Shown one piece after another: positions 28,251-36,044 of a stretch of 64,000 nt of DNA. Within the stretch, counting starts at the first letter, position 1. Each line of letters opens with the position of its first letter. The position numbers were made by a program, and so were the translations under genes. The stretch comes from Pontibacter beigongshangensis (GTDB lineage: Bacteria; Bacteroidota; Bacteroidia; Cytophagales; Hymenobacteraceae), in contig NZ_VFSD01000001.1 of the NCBI RefSeq assembly GCF_014332515.1, positions 1 to 64,000 of the forward strand, read 5' to 3'. Under the pieces are notes generated by a model. That model was not told where the DNA came from, searched no databases, and saw only the letters and a list, made by a program, of their open reading frames with translations.

Positions 28251-29198
28251 ATGTTGCAGCGAAATTTATTATATAAAGAAGTTCAATCGCTTCAAAACCA
28301 GGAGGAACTGGAGCTGGAGGTAACCAAAAAACCTGTTATTGGGCATGTAGCCTGGGCAAAGAATGTGCTTAACAGCCTTTACGGCTCATCTCTAAGCGAT
28401 GATAACCAGGTAGATCAACAGTTAAAAACTGCACTTGCAAAATTTCAGGCAGCAACTAACCTCCCTCAAACATCTAAACTTGATTTCAGGACAGAGAGAG
28501 CTTTGCTCGAACGGAATGCTCTGTCTAAGTTATCCATCTGGGATATACAAAAAAGGCAAATCCTTTTTCAGGCCAAAACGAGGATAGAAGACTGGACCCA
28601 TAAAGCTGTGATACCCGAAAAGAAGAAAAAGTTAATTTTAAACCAGTTCCGTGATCCTCGCCTAATCTCTTCGCTTGTGCTGCATCATATGGCCTACAAA
28701 CGTGCTGACAGTAAGGGGCAATACAGCAACCCGGAAAAATACCTGGCTGTGGGAGCGCATTTTTGCATCATGCTGGATGGCCGCATTATGCAGCACCATC
28801 CAATTTCGCGGTTTATCTGGCATTCAAACTGCACCAGCCCCCGAAGTGTAGGGGTGGAGTTTGAGGGGAACTTCCCGGATATCAGCGGGAAGTGGTGGTA
28901 CCCAACCGACCAAAAAACAAAAAAGAAAATTAAGATCAACGAGGATACTCCCACCTCAGCCCAGTATGAAGCAGGAAGGTTCTTACTGTCTTATCTTAAA
29001 CTTGTTCTCGACCTGAAACATGTGCTGGCACACCGCCAAAGCAGCAACACCCGGGTAAATGATCCGGGCCCGGCCATATGGTATAATGTGGCAGAATGGG
29101 GAATTGACAAGTTAGGCCTGGGCGATGGCGGAAAAGATTTTAAATGTGGTACCGGAAAGCCTATTCTGCCTCAATGGCGATCAGGTAAAATAAAGTAG
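28251..29198 (+). CDS. N-acetylmuramoyl-L-alanine amidase-like protein with PG-binding domain
   Basis: Predicted to cut the amide between MurNAc and the stem peptide of peptidoglycan. Residues about 30-90 look like a PG_binding_1 helix bundle (VAWAKNVLNSLYGSSLSDD; LKTALAKFQAATNLP). An Amidase_2/PGRP domain follows: LVLHHMAYKRAD (zinc His about 144), GAHFCIMLDGRIMQHHPIS, NCTSPRSVGVEFEGNFP, LAHRQSS (second His about 259) and VNDPGPAIWYNV (Asp). No classical signal peptide, which is unusual for a wall hydrolase and suggests export by a specialised route or delivery as an effector. 315 residues; next gene is the SH3/nuclease protein. Confidence 0.85.
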   Translation: MLQRNLLYKEVQSLQNQEELELEVTKKPVIGHVAWAKNVLNSLYGSSLSDDNQVDQQLKTALAKFQAATNLPQTSKLDFRTERALLERNALSKLSIWDIQKRQILFQAKTRIEDWTHKAVIPEKKKKLILNQFRDPRLISSLVLHHMAYKRADSKGQYSNPEKYLAVGAHFCIMLDGRIMQHHPISRFIWHSNCTSPRSVGVEFEGNFPDISGKWWYPTDQKTKKKIKINEDTPTSAQYEAGRFLLSYLKLVLDLKHVLAHRQSSNTRVNDPGPAIWYNVAEWGIDKLGLGDGGKDFKCGTGKPILPQWRSGKIK

Positions 29199-29320
29199 AG
29201 GTTTATCAGCGATTCGTAATTTGGCGAAGCCCTGCTGTGGTAACTGCCAAAGTAAGTTAGCTGGGCCGGAACCAGATAGAGTGGCAAAAGCTATCCGCAA
29301 ACTTTAAATGGATACACGTT

Positions 29321-31195
29321 ATGGAAAAGAATTTATTGGTGAGAGAAGTAATTGCTTTAAATCCCGGAGCATCGGCCACAAGTAAATTCAGCGGAATCCA
29401 CGACATTGAATCTGAAACAAAAGATTATGCTACCGGTAAGTCTTCCGGTTTCCTGAAAGAAAAATCATTCTTGCGTAAATCTGATTTAAAAACAAAGCAA
29501 ACATATAACGGAGCTCCTCTTTTTTATCCGGATAAGCAGATGGTGGATATTCTGGAAGAAAAAGATGGCTGGCTTCTGGTGCAGGGAAGGGCAAATTACC
29601 AGAAGAACGGAATAGAGCATGTTTATACCAAAGGGATGGGGCCGGTCAACTTAAAAGGCTGGGTGCAGGAGGCCTGGGTAGCCAAGAAGCAGAGCCAGCC
29701 TGCACCTGCCCGCAAACCAACAGACGACCATGTGGGCAAAGTAATGGAGGTGAAAGGACTGGTGAAAGCCCCCTTAGGAATAAAACTCCATGCTGCACCA
29801 AATCCTGCCACTAAATTTAAGAGCAGCGCCATTTACCCTAAAAATTCTGAGGTGCTCATAATAGGTCTTCCTGCCATTTATGATGATCAGGACTGGTATA
29901 AAATAAGAACCTCTGATGGGAAAGAAGGCTGGATAGAAAGCCGGTATATAATTCAGCTCTCAAACAGATACTTTGACCTTTTAACGGAAGAGTATTATAT
30001 AACAACAGCAGGTGACAAGCTTGAGCGTCTTGTCAAATCTAAGTACAAGGACTATAACATTGACACAGGCGATGATCTGCGCACCATTGTACATGCGTTC
30101 AGTATTTTAAATGATCATAATCCTGCCATTTACTACAGAGGAGAAAGCGATTCGTGGTGGCGCGATAAGGTCTTTGACAGAGATATGGCTGCTACCAGAA
30201 AAATCTATGCCAGCATCAGACTTAGAAAAGGAGGTCTGATCTATTTCCCCACTAATGCCTATATCAACTACCTGAAAGATACGGGTAAGGTAGGGCAGAG
30301 GGCTGGCTGGAAAAATCATGCCATTGATTTCGGGAAAGCCATCCTGAATTTTACGGAAGGATTTATGGAAGGCTGTAAACGGGTACTTGAAAATGCATGG
30401 GAAGACATTAAGAGCCTGTTCTCTATCTCCTTCTTCAAAGATATTTATAATCTTATCAGGGATATAGTTAAAAGCCCCTCTGTTTTCTTAGATTCTATCA
30501 AAGATGTGATAGGTGAATTTTTTGATGAAGTTAAAGGATACGTAAACAGTTCGAGCATTCAAACTAAATTTAGAGGAGTGGGTTTGGCTGCTGGTTTGAT
30601 TACAGGAATGGTTGTACAGAATACCATCAGCCCCGGGTCCAGATTAGTTAGTTTAGCGAAACTGCACAGGTTAAGGGGAATCAGTAAAATAATAAAAAGA
30701 GTAGAAACACTCAGCCCGACTGACCCTAAATATATGAAAGCGACAGAAAGCCTAAAACGCAAGATCGCAAATAAGAGAATTTTTGATATTAAAATCGTGA
30801 AAAGGTGGGGTGCCAAAAATGCCGTTAAAATTCAGGAGGCGATCGAGAAAAGGTGGACATTGAGAAAAGCGATGGGTTTAACAGACCACCGACAGGCTCA
30901 CCATCTAATTCCTATTGAATCTTTAAAAGTAAGCGAGGTCGTGCAAAAAGCTGTCGTAGAGGGTGGGTTTGATATCAACAGCCTCATAAACGGCAAGGCC
31001 CTGAAGACTCAGCTACATTCCACTGCCCATGACTATTATAACAGGTTAATTAAAGAGCAACTCGAAGCCTGGGCCAAGAAAAACGGAAATAAATTTACAG
31101 GAATGGACGCCCGGAAATACCTTGAAAATGATTTGTCGAAATGGGCAGCAAGGCAGTTCGAAGAACTTAAGGAGCTAAGACCTTACGCCTTGTAG
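29321..31195 (+). CDS. SH3-domain protein with C-terminal AHH-type nuclease toxin domain
   Basis: 624-residue modular protein resembling a polymorphic toxin. Two bacterial SH3-like modules (about 50-125, with VDILEEKDGWLLVQGRAN, and about 145-215, with YDDQDWYKIRTSDGKEGWIE) probably bind wall peptides. A middle part (215-470) holds amphipathic helices and a Gly-rich hydrophobic stretch (GVGLAAGLITGMV) that may insert in or cross a membrane. The end (about 510-624) carries DHRQAHHLIPIESLK, the AHH signature of HNH/EndoVII-superfamily nucleases, plus downstream LHSTAHDYYNRL. No signal peptide. It probably delivers a DNase to competitors or host; an immunity protein would be expected but none is obvious. 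Confidence 0.8.
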   Translation: MEKNLLVREVIALNPGASATSKFSGIHDIESETKDYATGKSSGFLKEKSFLRKSDLKTKQTYNGAPLFYPDKQMVDILEEKDGWLLVQGRANYQKNGIEHVYTKGMGPVNLKGWVQEAWVAKKQSQPAPARKPTDDHVGKVMEVKGLVKAPLGIKLHAAPNPATKFKSSAIYPKNSEVLIIGLPAIYDDQDWYKIRTSDGKEGWIESRYIIQLSNRYFDLLTEEYYITTAGDKLERLVKSKYKDYNIDTGDDLRTIVHAFSILNDHNPAIYYRGESDSWWRDKVFDRDMAATRKIYASIRLRKGGLIYFPTNAYINYLKDTGKVGQRAGWKNHAIDFGKAILNFTEGFMEGCKRVLENAWEDIKSLFSISFFKDIYNLIRDIVKSPSVFLDSIKDVIGEFFDEVKGYVNSSSIQTKFRGVGLAAGLITGMVVQNTISPGSRLVSLAKLHRLRGISKIIKRVETLSPTDPKYMKATESLKRKIANKRIFDIKIVKRWGAKNAVKIQEAIEKRWTLRKAMGLTDHRQAHHLIPIESLKVSEVVQKAVVEGGFDINSLINGKALKTQLHSTAHDYYNRLIKEQLEAWAKKNGNKFTGMDARKYLENDLSKWAARQFEELKELRPYAL

Positions 31196-31427
31196 AGCCA
31201 ACCTTGCGCTAAAAGCCAGCACCAGCAGCGGTTTAGTTATCTGCACCACTTCCAGTAATCGCTTCACAACCGGAAACTTTTTTCGGTGCCTGAGACAGAA
31301 ATTTTTGGGATGCGACCAGGTTTTTAACCATTCGTTATTTAAAACAAGTAACCTCTTTAATTAAGATGCCTGATAAATTATCTGGCTATTAACCATCATA
31401 CCAACTTTATAATGCCTACCTTACACT

Positions 31428-31598
31428 ATGGAAAATAAATATCCGGAAGGATCGGTAGTGTATGCCAATGTTGACCCTGCTACCAAATTAGAAGTAAGAC
31501 GATTCGTAAAGCGAATCTATTATTGTACCCGGGCCTTGGGTCCTGATCAGAAAGACCTGGTGTTTTACGAGCGCGAGCTGACGAACGTGGCGCCATAG
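31428..31598 (+). CDS. small conserved-type protein, 56 residues
   Basis: Frame from ATG 31428 to TAG 31598 encodes MENKYPEGSVVYANVDPATK, then LEVRRFVKRIYYC and KDLVFYERELTNVAP. The composition (Tyr/Val/Arg, an YYC motif) is protein-like and resembles short Bacteroidota proteins with a YPxGxxVxAxxxP...RRYVxRIYYC pattern, from memory of such families. It lies 230 bp after the nuclease-toxin gene on the same strand, so an immunity role is conceivable, but a general housekeeping role is more likely given such relatives. Confidence 0.65.
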   Translation: MENKYPEGSVVYANVDPATKLEVRRFVKRIYYCTRALGPDQKDLVFYERELTNVAP

Positions 31599-31689
31599 CC
31601 AAGGCTAACGCCGCAAAGGAATTTCACCTTAGGTATAAACCGTTTGGCTATACACAAGGTGCGCGGCAATAGAAGTAACTTCGTGTTCG

Positions 31690-32424
31690 CTAATGCAGCA
31701 GTTTTTCCTCGTCGTGCCAGCGCATGCGGTAGGCATTTATGGCGGTGGCGCCCAGTTTCTGCAGCAGGCGGTAGTTCACTACGGCGCCTATGGGTGCTCC
31801 AACTATCGGGATCATCTGCGCCAGCTTCGGAATATCTATATAGTCGCGGTACTCCTGCTGAAAGGTGCGCCAGTCGAACTGGTGGATGTCTGGTGGGAGG
31901 AGGTGTTTCTGCGCTTCCCAGTTCACCATTTTCAGGTACACCTGCCGGCGCTGCTCCTGGCTGCTGAAGGCCAGCTGGAATATGTAAAGCAGGTACACCC
32001 GTTCCTTGTAGTCTTCCACATCGTAGCCGTAAAACGTGGCAATATCAAACAGCATTTTCAGCTTCAGGCTCAGCAGCAACGGGAAATCGGCCAGGCCCAG
32101 CAGGAAACCACCAACCCCTGTAAGGCCACCTTCTGCGGCAGCCGCTTTTTTGTAAAATTCTATTCGCTCCCGCACCACTGCCTCCTTCAGCTCCAGGGTA
32201 ATATGCAGAAATGGCTGCTGCCTTGTCTTTTCTGCCCCAAAAAGCACGGCACGTATCATCTGCTTGATGGTGGTGGTAGCAACCTGGTGTACTTTTTCGG
32301 GAATGTAGCTATTGAGTTTGTTCTGCACTGTTTTAGCCATCTTATTCGCGAAAGAAGGCTCCTGCAGCATTTCCTGTTGCCAACTCTGCAACTCCAGCAA
32401 CATCTTCTCTTCGTAAGGATGCAT
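31690..32424 (-). CDS. EcsC family protein
   Basis: 244-residue protein of the EcsC family (named after a Bacillus gene next to an ABC exporter; biochemical role unknown). Family-like segments: an Ala/Gly-rich stretch KKAAAAEGGLTGVGGFLLGLADFPLLLSLKLKMLFDIA and FYGYDVEDYKERVYLLYIF, then IPKLAQMIPIVGAPIGAVVNYRLLQKLGATA. Probably membrane-associated via the Gly-rich helices. Convergent with the small gene at 31428; stand-alone on its strand. Confidence 0.85.
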   Translation of the reverse strand: MHPYEEKMLLELQSWQQEMLQEPSFANKMAKTVQNKLNSYIPEKVHQVATTTIKQMIRAVLFGAEKTRQQPFLHITLELKEAVVRERIEFYKKAAAAEGGLTGVGGFLLGLADFPLLLSLKLKMLFDIATFYGYDVEDYKERVYLLYIFQLAFSSQEQRRQVYLKMVNWEAQKHLLPPDIHQFDWRTFQQEYRDYIDIPKLAQMIPIVGAPIGAVVNYRLLQKLGATAINAYRMRWHDEEKLLH

Positions 32425-32987
32425 CGTTTTATTGTCTTAGTATGAGTAGAACGCTGAAAAGATAAAAACTTAGAAGTTGGCGCTTAAGATTATTTTCTTA
32501 GGCTCCAATGCAGTATTTTAACAATCAGTAGATTACAGCCAGTAAACAAATGATTCGCCGCTGGTGCGAGCTTGCAACTCCTACTTTCAACCTACTTGAT
32601 AATTCTCCCGCACCGTTCACTGTCTGAAAGAGCCAATAGACGTACTCAATAAGGTTCTGCCGGCGGGGGACAGAACCGGGTGATCGTCCTTCTTTATGCT
32701 TACAAAAGCTATGGAACGAGAAAAGGCTACAAGGTTGTGGTATTATATGAAACGAGTTTTTAACTTCCAGGGTCCATTATTAAAAGTAGATGAGAAATGT
32801 TGACTAGTAAGTTTCTGTACACTGCAAAATGGAGGCTTATTCTATACTGGAGAAATATCGCCTGCAGATCTACCTCCACGAGCTTTCAGCTCGCGGCAGA
32901 AATATTCGCTGTTTAGAATCCTCCGCAGAACAATTCCTAAAAGCCGGATAATTTCTTTACGAGCCAACAATATAACGGTTAACAATC
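32425..32987. other. gene-free DNA with family D hairpin repeats
   Basis: Presumably holds the promoter of the EcsC gene near 32430-32520. A family D copy lies at 32556-32582 and a related hairpin, CGAGCTTTCAGCTCG, at about 32878-32892. No gene. Confidence 0.45.
32556..32582 (+). repeat. family D (REP-like) repeat, copy 1
   Basis: CGCCGCTGGTGCGAGCTTGC, then AACTCCT. Shares the GCTGGTGCRAGCTTGCARCTC core with 38562-38589 and, in reverse, with 38673-38703 and 55846-55870. Confidence 0.55.
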
Positions 32988-33036
32988 AAATTATTTCAAT
33001 CAAAAAGCCCCTCCGGAGTCCTTTTCAGCAGCAACT
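32988..33036 (+). repeat. repeat family A, copy 11
   Basis: Head AAATTATTTCAATCAAAAAG, core CCCCTCCGGAG, tail TTTTCAGCAGCAAC. Confidence 0.8.
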
Positions 33037-33133
33037 CGTGTCTGAAGAATTTAGATGTTTTATTACATTGCTGCATTGGTACAAGCTACTGATGCCCGTA
33101 CTGGTGTGCTGTAAATTCTGAGTACTAGCAGCA

Positions 33134-33170
33134 CGGACCTCGCAGCGTGCGCAGCTCCTGCGAGTGTCCG
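33134..33170. repeat. hairpin CGGAC-CTCGCAG / CTGCGAG-GTCCG
   Basis: Stem of 5 + 7 bp with a 12-nt loop and one bulge; lies between two family A copies. Function unknown. Confidence 0.4.
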
Positions 33171-33203
33171 GAGACCAGTTGTAGCTCTTTTAGGCAAATC
33201 ATC

Positions 33204-33256
33204 AATTATTCTAATGAATAAGCCCCTCCAGAGGCTCAGCTACTCCTGCTGCTGCG
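33204..33256 (+). repeat. repeat family A, copy 12
   Basis: Head AATTATTCTAATGAATAAG, core CCCCTCCAGAGGC, tail ACTCCTGCTGCTGCGG. Confidence 0.8.
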
Positions 33257-33282
33257 GAACATCAGTAGTTAAACAAACCGGA

Positions 33283-33312
33283 AGAGCCCCGTCAATAGTG
33301 ACGGGGCTCTCT
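33283..33312 (-). terminator. hairpin terminator of the M1 peptidase gene
   Basis: Perfect stem GAGCCCCGTCA / TGACGGGGCTC around a 4-nt loop, 25 bp after the peptidase stop codon. The trailing U-run is weak, so efficiency is uncertain. Confidence 0.6.
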
Positions 33313-33336
33313 TAAACAGGTTTAATCAGGGTGCTG

Positions 33337-35229
33337 CTACTTCACCATCTCATCTATGGTGCCGGTAGAAACGGCGTGGTAGTTGGGGCGGGCCTTGGCG
33401 TAAATGGCGAGGGCCTTTTTCTTGCCAGCTGGCGTTTTAAGTAATTCTCTGTAGAGCGGCACCAGGAACTTGCGCCGGCCTACGGTGGTCAGGAAAGTGT
33501 CAATGGCCTGGTCGGCGGTGGTGTAGTTGTGACGGATGGCGTGCAGGAACCAGGCGGCCAGCACTTCGGAGTTGCCGGACCTGGTAAAGCCAAACGCTTT
33601 GTCGAGCTCGGCCAACTGCTGCTGCGATAGTTCGTCTGGCAGCAACCGGATAAAGTGCAGCCATTCGTGGCTCGACCAGTCTTTGGTAACCAGCGAGGCA
33701 GCCGGAGTGCCGCTTTGCCAGCTTTTAAAAGCTTCCTCCACCTGTGCAAAGCGTGTAGACGATGGCTTCACATGCTCTTCCGGCAGGCCCGGAGAATAAA
33801 CCCAGCCTTCAATATTGATCTGCTCCGCCAGCTTTTCATCGCCTTTTATGAGCTCCGTGCGCAGAAACTCCAGGAAACGGTCGGTGTTGGTGCTCTTAAA
33901 GGCAAAGGTCTGGAAATATTTGTTCAGGAACTGGTCGAAGCGTTCGCGTCCAACTGTTTTTTCTACGTTCAACAAAAATGCGTTTCCTTTTTCGTAGGCA
34001 ATCTCTGTTAAGCCTTCATCCGGGTCGCGGCCTTCCAGGTCGAGCTTCAGGCGCGTGTCGTCTTTCTTTTCCATGTCTTCCAGCGTGTGCTGCAGATCCT
34101 GATAGCCCAGCACCTGCAGCATGTCTGCATAGTCTTTGCCATAGAGCTCCTCCATAATGCGGCGCTCAAAATAAACCGTAAAGCCTTCGTTCAGCCAGAA
34201 ATCGTTCCAGGTGCCGTTGGTTACCAGGTTGCCGCTCCAGCTGTGGGCCAGCTCATGGGCAATCAGGCTGGTTAGAGAGCGGTCTTTGGCCAGTACGGTA
34301 GGCGTTACAAAAGTAAGCCTGGGGTTCTCCATTCCCCCAAACGGAAACGAAGGAGGCAGCACCAGCAGGTCGTAGCGGTCCCAGCGGTAACGGCCGTAGA
34401 GTTTTTCGGCGGCTGTCAGCATCTGGTCCATCTCCGCAAACTCGTAAGTGGCTTCTTTTATAGTGGCCGGTTCGGCATAAATACCCGTTTTTTCACCGAT
34501 GGGCGCAAACACCAGGTCGCCAACCGAAAGCGCCATCAGGTAAGAGGGGATGGGCTGGCGCATAAAAAACCTGTACTCGCCGGTGCTGTTCTTCTGCTGC
34601 GGGTTTTCGGCACTCATGACGGCCATGAGCTCTTTCGGCACCTTCACGTTGGCGCTGTAAGTAATCCGGATGCCAGGGCTGTCCTGAATCGGAATCCAGG
34701 TGCGGGCCAGGATCGCCTGCGACTGCGTGAACAGGAACGGATGCTTTTTGCCGGCTGTCTGTTGCGGGCTGAGCCATTGCAGGGCGGCTGCTTCGGGCGT
34801 GGTGCGGTACTGGATGGTGACGGACTTTGTACTGGGCGTGATATCTACGAGCAGCGGTTGCCCCAGGAATTTCTCCTCGCTGCCCAGCCTGAAAGCAGTT
34901 TCGGTGAGGCTGTCGCCCAGAAATACCTTTTCGATTTCCAGTCCCCGGGTGTCGAACACGATCTGGTCGGCCTGGGCCAGGTTTTCTATCTGATAGGTTG
35001 CGCGCCCGGAAATTACCTTCTGGTCAAAATTAACGTCAATGTCCAGGTCGAGGTGTTTGGTCACCGCTTCGGTGGGGCGGGCAAAGCTATGCACATCTGT
35101 CGATTCCCGTTCAATTTCCTGTTCAGTTTTCATGGTCTGATTTTCATTAGAGGTCTTGCTGTTGCACGACACCAGTTGTACGGTGCCTGCCAGGCTCAAT
35201 CCAAGTAAAAACGTTTGATGTAGTTTCAT
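33337..35229 (-). CDS. M1 family aminopeptidase lipoprotein
   Basis: Zinc aminopeptidase of the M1 family (leukotriene-A4-hydrolase-like branch), predicted to trim N-terminal residues of peptides in the periplasm. The start at 35229 (MKLHQTFLLG) gives a lipoprotein signal with Cys in VQLVSC; the frame extends 77 residues upstream, but that part reads as repeat-derived sequence. Motifs: substrate-binding FGGMENPRLTFVTP (GxMEN), zinc site HELAHSWSGN (HExxH) and downstream NEGFTVYFERR (third ligand Glu). The C-terminal third is a helical domain. About 630 residues. Monocistronic. Confidence 0.93.
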   Translation of the reverse strand: MKLHQTFLLGLSLAGTVQLVSCNSKTSNENQTMKTEQEIERESTDVHSFARPTEAVTKHLDLDIDVNFDQKVISGRATYQIENLAQADQIVFDTRGLEIEKVFLGDSLTETAFRLGSEEKFLGQPLLVDITPSTKSVTIQYRTTPEAAALQWLSPQQTAGKKHPFLFTQSQAILARTWIPIQDSPGIRITYSANVKVPKELMAVMSAENPQQKNSTGEYRFFMRQPIPSYLMALSVGDLVFAPIGEKTGIYAEPATIKEATYEFAEMDQMLTAAEKLYGRYRWDRYDLLVLPPSFPFGGMENPRLTFVTPTVLAKDRSLTSLIAHELAHSWSGNLVTNGTWNDFWLNEGFTVYFERRIMEELYGKDYADMLQVLGYQDLQHTLEDMEKKDDTRLKLDLEGRDPDEGLTEIAYEKGNAFLLNVEKTVGRERFDQFLNKYFQTFAFKSTNTDRFLEFLRTELIKGDEKLAEQINIEGWVYSPGLPEEHVKPSSTRFAQVEEAFKSWQSGTPAASLVTKDWSSHEWLHFIRLLPDELSQQQLAELDKAFGFTRSGNSEVLAAWFLHAIRHNYTTADQAIDTFLTTVGRRKFLVPLYRELLKTPAGKKKALAIYAKARPNYHAVSTGTIDEMVK

Positions 35230-35315
35230 GTTCGGAATTATGTTCGGGCGGTAAGATAAGGGTTTTATACCGATTAGGGCAAATTCAGTTCTGCCTCCTG
35301 CCTTGTTCTGTGGGG

Positions 35316-35385
35316 TTTGTTTGATTGTTGATTTGTTGATTTGTTGTTTGTTGATTGTTAAATTGTTGATTGGTTGAAAAATTGC
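35316..35385. repeat. TTGTTGATT-type tandem repeat
   Basis: Several imperfect TTGTTGATTTG units upstream of the M1 peptidase start; similar fragments recur at about 35640-35670 and in reverse at 35780. Likely slippage-prone DNA in the promoter region. Confidence 0.5.
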
Positions 35386-35570
35386 CTCACGCTTACTTGT
35401 CAGTCTGAAGGCAGAAGGTCCCGCATCTGAAGCAGGGAGAGCAGCCTGTTCGTTTTCCAATCCAGAACATCCTGGAGAAGGGGGTAAAAAAGAACCGGCA
35501 AAAGATCATGCTCCCGTAGCCGCACCCCTAGCGGGTGCTCATGACCCCATTCACCACCACCCCAATCACC

Positions 35571-35637
35571 ACCAGCAACAGCAACAGCAACAGCAACAGC
35601 AGAGCTTCCTGAGGTCAGATTTCATTAGAATAATTCG
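35571..35637 (-). repeat. repeat family A, copy 13 (CAGCAA expansion)
   Basis: Five to six tandem CAGCAA units precede AGAGCTTCCTGAGGTC, then ATTTCATTAGAATAATTCG. The CAG-rich tail has become a hexamer array. The rest of 35230-36044 shows only simple repeats and no gene. Confidence 0.75.
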
Positions 35638-36044
35638 ATGATTGTTAGTTGATGATTGTTGATTTGTTGGAAGGCCCCTTCATCGATAAATCATGAGATA
35701 AGAATATGTAGGAATGAGAGGCCGGTAAAAGCTTACATTACAGCAAACACCTAAGCAGGCGCAAAGTCCGGCATCCTGAATAAACAACAAACAATCAACC
35801 AGCAGTGTGTTTTGGATTTAAGTTAACAAGAGGCGTATGGCGGCCGAAGGCTGTGAGCCGGGCTTTTAACAAAGAGGGGCTAGGTGGGTATAACATTTTA
35901 TGAGTTTAGGAAGTACAAAGAACATAAAAACCCCCACAGTACCCAGATAAAAGATGCCAGCTTGTATTTAAGCAGGTTTTATGTGTTGAGCGGCTATGTC
36001 CAGCTGCTATTTTGAAGGACGTCCTGTGGGGACTTCTACCAAAA

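Noticed and set aside
31693-32445. 250-codon forward frame opposite EcsC
   Set aside because: Antisense shadow; EcsC on the minus strand has family motifs.
35230-35460. N-terminal extension of the M1 peptidase
   Set aside because: The added residues derive from the TTGTTGATT tandem repeat and precede a good lipoprotein signal.
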